The notes beneath the pieces were generated by a model. It was not told the origin of the DNA. It ran no database searches and saw nothing but the letters and a program-made list of their open reading frames with translations. Below are positions 48,567 through 59,274 of a stretch of DNA of 64,000 nucleotides, piece by piece. The DNA comes from Dimorphilus gyrociliatus. Lineage: Eukaryota; Annelida; Polychaeta; Dinophilidae. Numbering within the stretch: position 1 is the first letter of the stretch; each line of letters begins with the position of its first letter. Location of the stretch: assembly GCA_904063045.1 (NCBI GenBank), contig CAJFCJ010000016.1, positions 372,001 through 436,000 on the forward strand, given 5' to 3'. The position numbers were made by a program, and so were the translations under genes.

Positions 48567-49174
48567 TTATTATTATTATTTTACTTTAAGCAACAGATAC
48601 AAATCTTTAAATATATAAAGTATTTATATTTATACATCAATTTTTTTACTTCTCTTCTTCTTTATCTTCTCTTTCGTTCTTCTTATCTCTTGTAAAGGAA
48701 ATAAACCAGAATAATAATTTTTTTTTTTGGTGTTTCTTGGAATTGCGAAATTTTCCAATACTGATAAAGAAAGTTAAAAGTAGTCGCAAGTAAGATTTTC
48801 ATATAGAAACTAAAAGAAGAAGAAGAGAGGGACGCAGAATATCTTCATAGATTGTAAGGTGATAGGACTATATTTTTTGTAAATATTTAAGTTAATATAG
48901 ATCTTGTTCTTCACTCTCCTATTTCTTTCTCTTTTTTAATAGTGTAACTCTCCTGCATTTCCCTGGTGACATATAAAAAATAACAGCCCATTTAGATAAG
49001 AAAAATTGCATATAATAGCATTTAATTGAATTGTAATTCGATATAGATTAGAATCTTTCATCTACTAATTAAATACAATTAATTAAGGTATCACTTGAAC
49101 ATTTCTGAATATTTGCGATTAATTAGATTATAATAAAACTGAATAGTTTTAAATACTATATACAGAATATAACT

Positions 49175-49200
49175 TATATATATATATATATATATATATA
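49175..49200. repeat. (AT)n microsatellite
   Basis: Perfect AT run about 75 bp upstream of the chosen ATG of the PRRT-like gene. Confidence 0.85.
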
Positions 49201-49275
49201 TTTTACGTTTCGACCTATTGTCATGTGTACAGAAGGCAGCACAGTATTTGCATCGATAACACTCTAAGAGGAGAA

Positions 49276-52022
49276 ATGCGAGGCAACTATCTACCAACTC
49301 ATGAACCTTCTTATAGATTGGAGGGTAAAGCGGAACAGGAGGCGGAAGGTGAGCCAGAAAGTGAAGGTGAACCAGAAGGAACTACTCTTCCAAATAGTTT
49401 TGTTGAACCCGAACCCGAATGGAAGGAAGCTTTAAGGATTTGGGGAGTAGCTTATGATATTCAAGTTTACATTAGTGGTGCTTTATTCCTTATATTGGCT
49501 ATTTACTCTTTAACGGCAATTGTCCGTTTATATAAAAAGAAGAATCTACTATCTTTGCGCTATTTTGCATCATTAAATTCAATACTACTGTTAATGGGGC
49601 TTTCCAGGTTAGTTAAATATATACTTCTTTTGTCTTAGAAGTAAACTTATAGGCCAACTTTCTATTCAATTACAAACAGCTTTCTTTAAATAACAAATTT
49701 AAGGATGAACATGTTACAGTTAAACTTTTCAATATTCCTACTGATTTTCCCATCTATCAATGTCCATAAATCAGATAATGAATTACATTTATAACTTTAC
49801 TAATACTTGAACAATCAATAACCTACTTATGAGCTATTAAACATGCAAACTACTTGCGTAATAGGTTATTGACTTTTGTAATAAAATATGAATAATACAG
49901 GTACTCTGTTTTTTTTCTTTTTTAATTAGTTAACTTGACAATAATTAGGTTATTTGCATATTCATGATATCAAACTAAAGAAATCTATAAAAATTCATAG
50001 AAGAACCATTACTATTTTAGTAATTAAACTTTGAGAATAAAACTAGGGGGCACAGCTATCTGTGTCCTAACATTAACAGTTTTAAGAAATAGAATGAGAG
50101 TTTAATAAGGGAGAAAGAGAAAGACAGAGAGAGAGAGAGACAGGAAGAGAAAAAGAAGAGATAGATAGAATGAGAGTAAAAGTGAGAGAGAAATCTGGAA
50201 TATATTCTAATAACGCGTGCACTGGAAATTCTCCAAATCTTTTAAAATGCATCCACCACTTTATTTAGTGTAGATAGCTGTATACAGTATATATATATAT
50301 ATATATATATTATTAATTACCCTGTTATTTATATATTTATATTTAAATTATATAAATACAGAATATATAAATACTATATATCTAAAAAGAATGCATATGT
50401 TGAAATAGTGTTGATTTCATACCCCATTTTGCCTAAATAAACATTCCTGATTGTGTTTTCTTTATGGCTTCTGATATGTCCAAGCCGTCAGAGTGATGCT
50501 CCGGGGTTACTTGTAATTTTTTACTTTTTTCTCTTCCCCTTATTCCCTTTTCACCAATTGCTTTCTCATTCTTCTTCTTCCTCATAAACTTATATTTATT
50601 ATATGACTTATTATCATTACTCTTCTGTTTTTAAATAAAGACATGCCTTTTGTTAATGTTGAAAAGAAATAAAACAAGAAAAGTAGGCCAAGAAGTTTGT
50701 TAATTTTTTGTTTTTATAAAAAGAAATAAATTACTAACGCCTGGCAGTGTCTATACTACGTAATATGTTCTTATAGGATAAAGAATGATCGTTTTTCTGC
50801 CTTTTATTTTTCTTTTTTATCTTCCTAACAGATCCGTATATTTTCTAATTGATGGTTATAATGCAAGAGGAACTTTTCCGACAGCTGTCGCCTACTTTCT
50901 TTATACTACTGCATTTCCTTGTATAACATCTGCATTTAGTATTCTATTTTTAGCTTTGTTACAGGCAACAAAAATGGAATTTGTATCTCCGAAAATTCAA
51001 AAGTTACGTTATTTAGTAGCTATTATTGTCTTTCATTTCTTATTGTCGTTTATAACGGATATTGTTGTTGGCCTATACTATAATTCTAAAATTCTTCTAT
51101 TCGTTTGTCAACTTGCATCGGTTGTCTGGGGTCTATTACTATTTGTCGGCTACATTTATATATTTCACAGATTGTATAAGGCAGCTAGAAACAGGCAAGC
51201 TGACGTTTATAAACTAACATCGAGCGCCAATAATTTGGCCAACGTCTCGCCGGTTAGACGACCTAAATTGACGCTTAATCTAGCCGTTAAAGTGACTCTA
51301 GCGACAGCCTTGTTAGGTCTTGTATTTGCCGCTCTGCAGATTTATAGTATGGTTGGAGTTTATAGTATATTTTCTGATGAGTCTACTGTGAAAGCGTGGC
51401 CTTGGTGGGGTTATAAGTTGGGTTTAAGGATTACAGAGATCTCGATGAGTTTGGCTATGTCATTAGTTGCAACTCAACCATTCAGGTGATTAATAAATAT
51501 ATAAATAAGAGTATAATATTGTACAATAGGGAAAACAAAGAGATTTTATGGAAGAAACGCTACAATGAATTATTGTTTTTTAAAAGATATAATGCACACA
51601 CGAGGAAGACAACGTGGTGTCCATTCGTTAGATTGTTTTGTTCTTGCGGATCGGATAGAGAGGAGCCTGTCATGGAAATTGTTCGAATGAGCAAGCATCG
51701 ATCTCGGCCAGCATCTATGTTGATTGAGGAGAGAGGATTTGTAAGGATAAAAAGGGAGAACGAATTTTCAACAGATGAAGATTCCCTTCATAGTCCGCAA
51801 GAGAGAGAAGAGAGAAAACCATCGGGATTTAGTTTCGATCCTCCTCCATCAATTCATTTAAGAGATAGTATTGATAACGCTTTAAACGATATCTCTTTAA
51901 GATCCCCGGGTTGTTCATCAAACTCCTCAAGGCCACTTTTGGAGGGAAATGGTCTGGCTACTTTAGAGCCTAACGAACTAATGATTAAATGGAAAAACAG
52001 ATTAGATTATAGTGATGTTTAG
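49276..52022 (+). CDS. PRRT3/PRRT4-like seven-TM membrane protein
   Basis: Three coding exons, 49276-49607, 50832-51485 and 51587-52022, join in frame to 473 aa from the ATG at 49276. The frame is open to about 49225, so further upstream exons are possible and the true start is uncertain. The N-terminal 45 residues are Glu/Pro-rich (EGEPESEGEPEG). There follow about seven hydrophobic segments: IQVYISGALFLILAIYSL; YFASLNSILLLMGLSR; AVAYFLYTTAFPCITSAFSI; YLVAIIVFHFLLSFI; LLFVCQLASVVWGLLLFVGY; VTLATALLGLVFAALQIYSM; ISMSLAMSLVATQPFRY. The order LIDGYNARGTFP followed by LQATK resembles the membrane domain of vertebrate proline-rich transmembrane proteins 3 and 4, whose function is poorly known. 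The cytosolic tail (about 330-473) is Ser/Arg-rich with many acidic residues. The CDA gene begins 48 bp after the stop on the same strand. Confidence 0.78.
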
Positions 52023-52070
52023 AATCACCTCTTATCATTTATGTTATCAATTGAACTTTAGCTGTGAACG

Positions 52071-52641
52071 ATGACAGGTAAAGTTGTGACTCGTAACCGA
52101 CATAATTTAATTTTTTACTATTAATATTATCAAATTTATTCATCATTTAGAACTATCGCCAACCATTCGTGAACTAATCGACAGTTGTCAGAAGGCTAAG
52201 GGAAATGCATATTGTCCATACAGTAACTTTCGGGTAGGATCGGCTGTTTTGACTGAGAGTGGACATATCTTTTATGGATCAAATGTTGAAAATGCCTCTT
52301 ATGGCTTAACAATATGTGCCGAACGTTGTGCACTTTCATCCGCTATATGTCAAGGTCATCGAAAATTCAAAGCTATTGCTGTTTGTACTGACTTGGAAGA
52401 GTTTAAGGCTCCTTGCGGGGCTTGCAGACAATTTATTATTGAAGTAAGTAGATGGCGTTAGCTGTTGACCTTTTTTAAGACAAAATTAACTGTTTTTGTT
52501 GTATTTTTCTAATAGTTTGGAATTGATTTGGATTACTATATGGTAAATAACAGCGGTGAATTCAAGAAAATGGATTTCGCTCCGCTAGTTCCACTACCAT
52601 TTGCTCCAGAAAGCCTGCAACAAAGTCAAAATAAAGTATGA
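52071..52641 (+). CDS. CDA: Cytidine deaminase
   Basis: Pyrimidine-salvage enzyme that hydrolytically deaminates cytidine and deoxycytidine to uridine forms. Exons 52071-52077 (seven nucleotides), 52151-52443 and 52516-52641 join to 141 aa, close to the usual 130-146. The zinc site is complete: Cys58-Ala-Glu60 (TICAERCALSSA), with Glu60 as the general acid/base, and PCGAC with Cys91 and Cys94. The substrate loop AYCPYSNFRVGSA and NVENASYGLTICAE are typical of homotetrameric animal CDAs. The first exon contributes only Met-Thr plus one base, supported by a GT donor (ACAG|GTAAAG) and a good acceptor (CATTTAG|AAC). The gene sits 48 bp downstream of the PRRT-like stop on the same strand, leaving little room for a conventional promoter and terminator. 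Confidence 0.96.
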
Positions 52642-52659
52642 CAATAGCTGCTGCTGCTG

Positions 52660-52688
52660 CTCCTCTCTCTCTCTCTCTCTCTCTCTCT
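52660..52688. repeat. (CT)n microsatellite
   Basis: Near-perfect CT run 20 bp past the CDA stop, preceded by CTGCTGCTGCTG. Confidence 0.9.
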
Positions 52689-53562
52689 TTTGTTGTTGTT
52701 TTTCTTTACTTCTTTCCAACGCGAAAGAATATTTATATTTGAAGATAAAAAGAAGCATCTAAAAAAAGAGAATATGTAAAATAAAGTAAAAGAAAAATAA
52801 AATGTGTCTTTGACGGTAGATGGCATAAATAGTCTTAAATCACAGGAAGAGATTATAGCTTTTCTTTTAAAAAGAGAAAGCCAAATTAGTAAAAACAGAC
52901 AAAATTTATTAGAAATATAGGATTTCTTTAAAATCCTTTCAAATTTGGTATAAAGAGATAAGAAGATTATAAATTTATGTAATTTATATTTAAGGCGCTA
53001 GTTTTCAGAGAGAAATTTCAAGATCCTTTCCTTCTTGCAATATTTTTTCCCTTCAAGCCTCCCTCTCTCTCTCTCTCTCTCTCTCTTTTTCACTATCAAA
53101 ATCTCTTAAAGTTTGCTAAATTATCAATATTAGTGCTATTCAAAAAATAATTTGTTTGACTTGTCTTTTTCGATTATCATAGTCAACTTCTATACCCGAA
53201 AAACAGCTCGTTTAGTTCCAAGTTTTTTTCGTTCTTTGAAGAATTTCTATAAAATATTTATGTCAAATATATTTTTTATTCTTATCGATAAATAAAAAGT
53301 ATTTTATCGGATCATCGTCTAAAAATGAAAAAGATTACTTTTTGCGATTTATATAAACAATCTGTCAATTCCAAGTTAGTCATTATCAATTTAAAGTCAT
53401 TTTCTAATTTCTTAATTGTTGAATTGGATAAGTAACAGCTTGGTAAACAGTAGTTATTATTAATTGATTCGAATTTATTCATAACTCTTTAATGAATATT
53501 TTAAATAATTTTTGACTATGTTAATAATAATACTAAATTAGCATATTTAATTAATGTATATA

Positions 53563-53564
<2 letters not shown>

Positions 53565-53603
<39 letters not shown>
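53565..53603. repeat. (AT)n microsatellite
   Basis: Perfect AT run directly following a TATACTGTATA motif at 53559. Confidence 0.9.
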
Positions 53604-53605
<2 letters not shown>

Positions 53606-54695
53606 GAAAGCGCTTCTAACAACCATAGATAACGTAATTTCCCAAAGGCTATTTGTTATATTCGATAAGAAAATGTACTCTTATTTCAGAAAACATTTAC
53701 GAAGGCATACACGAATAATAGCAACAACAAATATTAATATATTTGGGTTTATATACGTATACATAAAATTAACATGAAGGAATACATATATATATATTTC
53801 ATTAAAAAATCTCAAGATAAGCCGTCATTATCGAAATAATAAATAAATTAAAATTAATGAACCTAAGGAGATTTTTAATAAGAACAAAGATTCATTCTGA
53901 TAGCTTTCGTTTTGTTTTTATAAAGAAACAAAATATAATTGAAAAGAAATAAAGCCGTATTTTGTTCTCTTTTTTTAAAACTATTGTCGATATATTTCTT
54001 AAAATACTTTTCCTCCTCTTTTCCAAAATTTAAAAACAAAATAATACTTAATTATAATCAAAGAAAAAGAAAACTTTCCATATTCTATCCTCAGTTTATT
54101 TCTTTTTTTTTTTTGACCGGGAAGAGAGGACGAAAAAGGAGAGAAATTAGAGGAAGGATACACAATTATTTGATAGATCAGTAAGGATGTGTAAGGTAAA
54201 CCTCAAAGAGCAGGAAATAGGTTAGATTATGAGAAGAGCGAGAACGAGATAAATAGATAAATAGATAGATAGATAGAGCTTAGATAGGCTAGAACAAAAA
54301 TAAATTGAAAAAAGTAGTAAACCAAAATTAATTAAAAAGGAAAAAAATATGTAAATATACATATTAGGTTTACAAGTGCAATCTGAGAGAGAGAGAGAGA
54401 GACACACACACAGACACATTAAACGGGAAAAACAATAAAGTTTCAGCATAATAAATAGACAGATTTAAAAAAAAAAAAGGATTAAAAACTATTTTCTTTT
54501 CTTTGTCTCTCATTTTTATCTTAGACATTATTATTATGATTTAAATATACTTTTTTCTTGTTTTTTAACACATATATGTATAAATTATTCCTATCTTATC
54601 TCTTCCAATTGTCCAATATCATTCTTTTTTTTTTTTATATTAAAATCTCTTCAATCCTTCCAATATTTATATTTCATTGTTTTCATTAGTAATTA

Positions 54696-56007
54696 TTAAC
54701 AGCAATCTCTCTTCTTTTTACGGTTTTCACCGTTATTACTTAAATTTATTTTTTCTTTATTTTGTTCGTCGTTCGCTTGATTAAGCTTATTTTCTAGTAC
54801 TAATCTCGCAATGGATAGGAAACATTCATCAATATTTTTATTCTCCTTTGCCGAAGTTTCTATAAAATCAACTTCCATAACGGACGCGAAATCTCTACCG
54901 TCTCTTGTTGGAACACTTTTAGATCCTGGTTCATCATCCTTGTTACCAACTAAAAGAACCGGAACAGCTTCGCAGTTTTTCCTAATTTCTTCAAGCCATT
55001 TTTTAACATTGGAGAAAGATTGTGTAGAATTAACATCGTAAACAACTATAACGCCATGAGTCCCTCGATAATACGTTGTCGTTATCGTCCTAAATCTTTC
55101 TTGTCCTGAGGGAAATCAATTGTTTTTCTTATTTTGTTAATATTCCGCAATGACAACATAATTTAAAATAGAATCTAGAGAGATTTTACCCGCGTTTTTA
55201 ACTACAGTAATACAATCCTTTTAACAATTGTTTTATATAAATAATCCAAAATGTGATACACACCCTATTTATCGTATTAATAAGTATGTAATTAATTCTT
55301 ATATTGTTGTTCCTTAAACAGATAAATCTTTCAATGCTAAGCCTCTTTTTTATCTTGTTAAAGTGTCAATTAAGTAGTTTTTTTTAAAAGATATTTTAAC
55401 AGACGACATCGTTAGTTGTTTAATTCTTAGGGATAAATAGTTTGGTAATAAGAGAACTTTTCCAATTCGCTTCTTTATTTTCTAATAAAATAACCTATAA
55501 ACAGTCGGGTATTACTAAATAAAGTATAGTGAATCAGATTTTAGATGGGGAATAAATTGTTATAAATTAACGTTAATTTATTATATTGATTGTTGACTCT
55601 TTGGATTAAATAATTAACTGAATTTTTGTTAAGTCGGCAATACTGCCTGCTGATTGCTACAAATACAATATAGAGGAATTTTTCAATGCTATTATTATTT
55701 CAATTATACTGGTAACAATCAATTGTCATTCGTAAGGTAGCTAGAATGTGAAATTTCGTAGTTTGTGCGTATTTAATGAAAGAAAATTAGAAAAGTCTGT
55801 TACACCTGCAGTATCCCAAATTTGTAATTTCAACTTCTTTCCATCTACCAGAATTGTTTTTACTTTGAAATCCACTCCAATTGTTGTTATATAAGTTCCT
55901 GTATAAGTATTATCGGAAAACCGTAGTAGAATGGAACTTTTACCCACTCCAGAGTCCCCAATAATTAGTAATTTAAATAGAAAATCGTAATCTTTCGAAG
56001 TAGTCAT
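54696..56007 (-). CDS. RAB35: Small GTPase RAB35
   Basis: Rab GTPase controlling fast endocytic recycling and actin-linked events at the plasma membrane. Two exons on the minus strand, 56007-55806 and 55105-54696, join in frame to 203 aa (human 201). G motifs: GDSGVGKSS at 17-25, switch [14 protein letters not shown], switch [21 protein letters not shown] formed across the splice junction, NKDD for guanine recognition and ETSAKEN near 150. The tail is polybasic and ends KKKRDCC, the di-cysteine geranylgeranylation signal. The N-terminal [16 protein letters not shown] and [10 protein letters not shown] fit RAB35 better than RAB1/RAB8. The gene is divergent from CRELD, 769 bp apart. The single intron (55106-55805) has no recognised content. 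Confidence 0.95.
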
Positions 56008-56776
56008 TCTCTTCTTGTAACAGGAAGTTAGCTCCTCTTCCGGCTAATAAGAAAGTGGCGACATCTGTTTATTATTGTCATCTCATTTAAAGGCCTAATT
56101 TAAGCCTTGAATGGTTTATTTGTCAATTAGTCTAGTTGTTTTGAAAACTTTGTTGAACTTCAGTTGGTTCGGGAATGCATTAGAGAATATGTTATTTACT
56201 TTTGTTCTCTTCAATATATGAAGATTAAAATAGTATGGTTAATTCAGAAAATAATATGTGCTTCTAAAATTTAACCCCAAAATAAATTAGATAAATTAAA
56301 ACATACCTATTTCTTATTGCTTAAATAATTATCAATATTTTTTAATGGTTAAATAAGTACATTAAAGAGCTTTAAATATTAGCCTATAGTTACCCCTTAC
56401 TTTTAGACAAAACACTCACTACCAGTTTAAAATAAAATGTGGTTTTAAAATTTTCTATTCCCCAAACAAAATGTGTCGATCGCTGATTGGTTAATTTATG
56501 CACATGTGTCTTTTATGAAAAATTGCTAATTTAAATATAGAATTCAACATTCTAAGACTATTTGGAGATATAAAGGATTGATTGCATATCAATCTTGTAA
56601 CAATTTCCTCTTAAATCGATCCAACTTACTGAGAATACTTCAACCAATTATCTAAACCAACCGGATCAAAACACGTCAGCTTTACTCTACAAATACCGGA
56701 TTGACAATATTATGTCATTATTGGAATAGGCAACTTTGTTATGTAATGAAATTCTAACTAATAAAAACATATAAAA
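56008..56776. other. Divergent intergenic region RAB35-CRELD
   Basis: AT-rich spacer of 769 bp carrying the promoters of both genes by position. CCAAC- and TTGGTTAAT-like sequences are visible (56480-56500, 56645-56665), but nothing can be assigned with confidence. Confidence 0.5.
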
Positions 56777-58172
56777 ATGAAATACGAAAAGACAATTACA
56801 TTCTGTGTATTACTTTCATTCATCTTGGTTTTGGATGCCGTTGATTTAACACCTCTAATGAAAATAACCAAAAAGTGCGATTCTTGTAAAAAGATCGTTG
56901 AAAAATTCTACGAAGTAAAGTTTAATTATATTAATACTAATACATTTCCATACTAACATTTTCAATTGACCTTTACAGGGTCTAAAGAAAACCAATAAAG
57001 CAAATTTTGGAGGTGGAAATACTGCTTGGGAAGAGAAGAGTTTAGGGAAATTTTTTTTTAGGTAAATATAACTAAATTCTTGATTAATTAATGATTAATT
57101 ATATATTAATATATACATATATATATATTCAACAGTGAAACTCGTCTATATGAAATTACGGATAGCATATATCAATCTAGTGATTCTGAGGTGATTACTA
57201 ATACATATACTTCTTTCATATTGAATATTCAGTTTATCTATTGTTTTCTTTCATTTAGACGGCTTCTATGTTAGGAGAATACGAAGAAGATGTTGAAGTT
57301 TGGTGGAAGGAACACTATAGCAAAAAGAAAGATCATATCAATTTATTAGAATATATTTGTATTAACAAGATTAAAGTTTGTTGTCCAAACGGAACGTTCG
57401 GTGAAAATTGTCAACCTTGCGTTGGTTTGTATACAAATCGATTAAATTCTTTGTTTCTTTTAAAAAACAGCAGAAATATTTGTATTGTCTTTTTCAATTT
57501 AAGGAGGAAGTGAAAAACCTTGTAATGGTAATGGTAAATGTGAAGGTGATGGAACTAGAGGCGGAAGTGGTGATTGCGAATGTAAGGAAGGTTATTTGGG
57601 TAATTTATGCGATACTTGCGCACCCAAATTTTATCGTGTATTGAAAGAAGATACTGAGGAGAATTCTCAGCAACCCTTAGAATGTAAAGCTTGTCACGAG
57701 TCATGTAAAGACAATTGCACCGGCCCAGGACCAAATTTATGTTTTAGGTGTAAACCAGGCTGGAACTTTGATGAGGAGGACGGTGTTGGTTGTGTAGATA
57801 TTGACGAATGTGCTGAAGATAGTCCTTGCAAGGATGATGAATACTGTAATAATAAGCCAGGATCTCATTCCTGCGAAAAGTGCCACGAGCATTGTAAGGA
57901 TTGTACGGGACCAGGAGCAATAGCTTGTAAACAATGTGCACCATTACACTTTAGAGATGAAAATACACTGGAATGTTCACCGTGTCATCCAGGTTGTGCC
58001 AATTCCTGTACGGGAAAAGAGGCAAATAAATGCGATGCTTGTAAAGAGGAAGGTTGGAAATTTAATGAAGAGAATAAAAATTGTGACGACGTTGACGAAT
58101 GCGAAAAAGAATCAGCATGCAGTGAAAATGAATATTGTTTGAATACTTTTGGATCGTTTGCCTGTCATAGTA

Positions 58173-58212
<40 letters not shown>

Positions 58213-59274
58213 CATAATTAATATTTAAATAATCTCCCTGACAGAATGTCACAAAGCCTGTCAAAAATGTTCTAAAGACGGTATCGAAAATTGTCTAACA
58301 TGCGCTAGCGGCTACGAAAAGAATGAAAACGACACAACATGTCAGGATATCGACGAATGTTCATTAGAAAATGGGCCTTGTAAAGACAGTAACGAGGATT
58401 GCCTAAATACAGTTGGCTCATTCACATGCGAATGTAAGAAGAATTTCGAAAGAAAAGATGGAAAGTGCTTACAGAAGAATTCTCAGAAAAGTAAGTTGTA
58501 ATTTAATTTTATTTGAATTCTTTCTATTGTCTTTTATTAGTAATTATTTATTTATTAATTATAATAGAAATATTAGTAATTATTTTAATTAAGAATTAGA
58601 AAAAGAGCGATTGAATGCGATTGAATCAATTTTATTTTTAAATATTTTTTTAATACCTTTCTATATTGTTTTTTATTTTTTTAATTGTTCCAATTAACTA
58701 GAATGAATGTTCACTTCTTCTTGATTGTTGTTATATTTTAATTAGATTTTTTTTATCGTCTTTCTGCATGCGATTAAAGCGCCCTCTATGTAGTTTTTTT
58801 GAAATAGTTTTCTTCTTTTTTTTTAACTGTTCGTTCATTGGTTAGACTTGGATATATAATAGGTGTATAATTCTTATTCACTCTTCTCTGTTAATTCTCC
58901 TCTAACCATCTTAAAAAGCAAACGAACAAACAAAAATGAAGGCTTCCTTTTTAGCTACGTTTTCCTTTTGCTTTGTTATTGTTGTTGTTGTTGTTGTTTC
59001 TTTTAAATGACTTACTTGAACTATTTCTTCGGTAGAGGGCGCTAAGAAAACAACGAAAAGTTCGCAAACGACGAAAAAACGAAAACTTATAAAACAGAAA
59101 GAGAAGGAAATGAATCTAGAAAATCTAAAATTATTCAGTTCAATGATCGCATTTGTAATTTTCAACTTTATATTTAGAAAGAGTATCCCTGCTCAAATAA
59201 TTTTTACTTGTACCTATGCAATTTACGTTTATTGGATATCTTATAGAATCGATTCAATTATGAAAAAGAAATAA
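56777..59274 (+). CDS. CRELD1: Cysteine-rich with EGF-like domains protein (CRELD)
   Basis: ER/secretory-pathway protein of the CRELD family, which acts in ER protein folding; vertebrate CRELD1 is linked to heart septum development. Exons 56777-56914, 56979-57061, 57136-57190, 57259-57424, 57504-58169, 58245-58490 and 59036-59274 join in frame to 530 aa, longer than the roughly 420 of human CRELD1. There is a signal peptide (about 1-22), a CDSC (CxxC) motif, the Trp-Glu-rich WE domain (AWEEKSLGKFF, ETRLYEI, VEVWWKEHY), EGF modules (CNGNGKCEGDG), furin-type CHESCKDNCTGPG repeats and three DxDEC calcium-binding EGF starts. The end has two hydrophobic segments (FSSMIAFVIFNFIF and IIFTCTYAIYVYWI). 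Two C-terminal TM helices are characteristic of CRELD1 rather than the soluble CRELD2. Extra EGF/furin modules explain the length. Confidence 0.92.
58170..58244 (+). repeat. CRELD intron made mostly of an (AT)n microsatellite
   Basis: The 75-bp intron runs from GTAATATAC to CTGACAG, and roughly its first half (58175-58207) is AT repeat. The flanking frames join as ACHKCHKACQKC, matching the repeat SCEKCHEHCKDC upstream, which supports the junction. Confidence 0.8.

Larger units (their letters stand above)
46209..49275. other. Divergent intergenic region secernin-PRRT-like
   Basis: About 3.1 kb, AT-rich. Contains a G-run (46619-46632), GATA units (46660-46685), (AT)n runs (47012-47028, 48127-48142, 49175-49200), a CTT array (48540-48566) and TATACAGTATA at 46844-46854. 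No supported gene. Upstream exons of the PRRT-like gene, for instance one carrying a signal peptide, could lie here unrecognised. Confidence 0.5.
52642..54695. other. Convergent intergenic region CDA-RAB35
   Basis: About 2 kb between tail-to-tail genes. CT microsatellites lie at 52660-52688 and 53055-53088, a long (AT)n at 53565-53603 and GATA/GA/CA repeats at 54248-54278 and 54384-54418. No coding potential was recognised beyond repeat-derived open frames. Confidence 0.6.
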
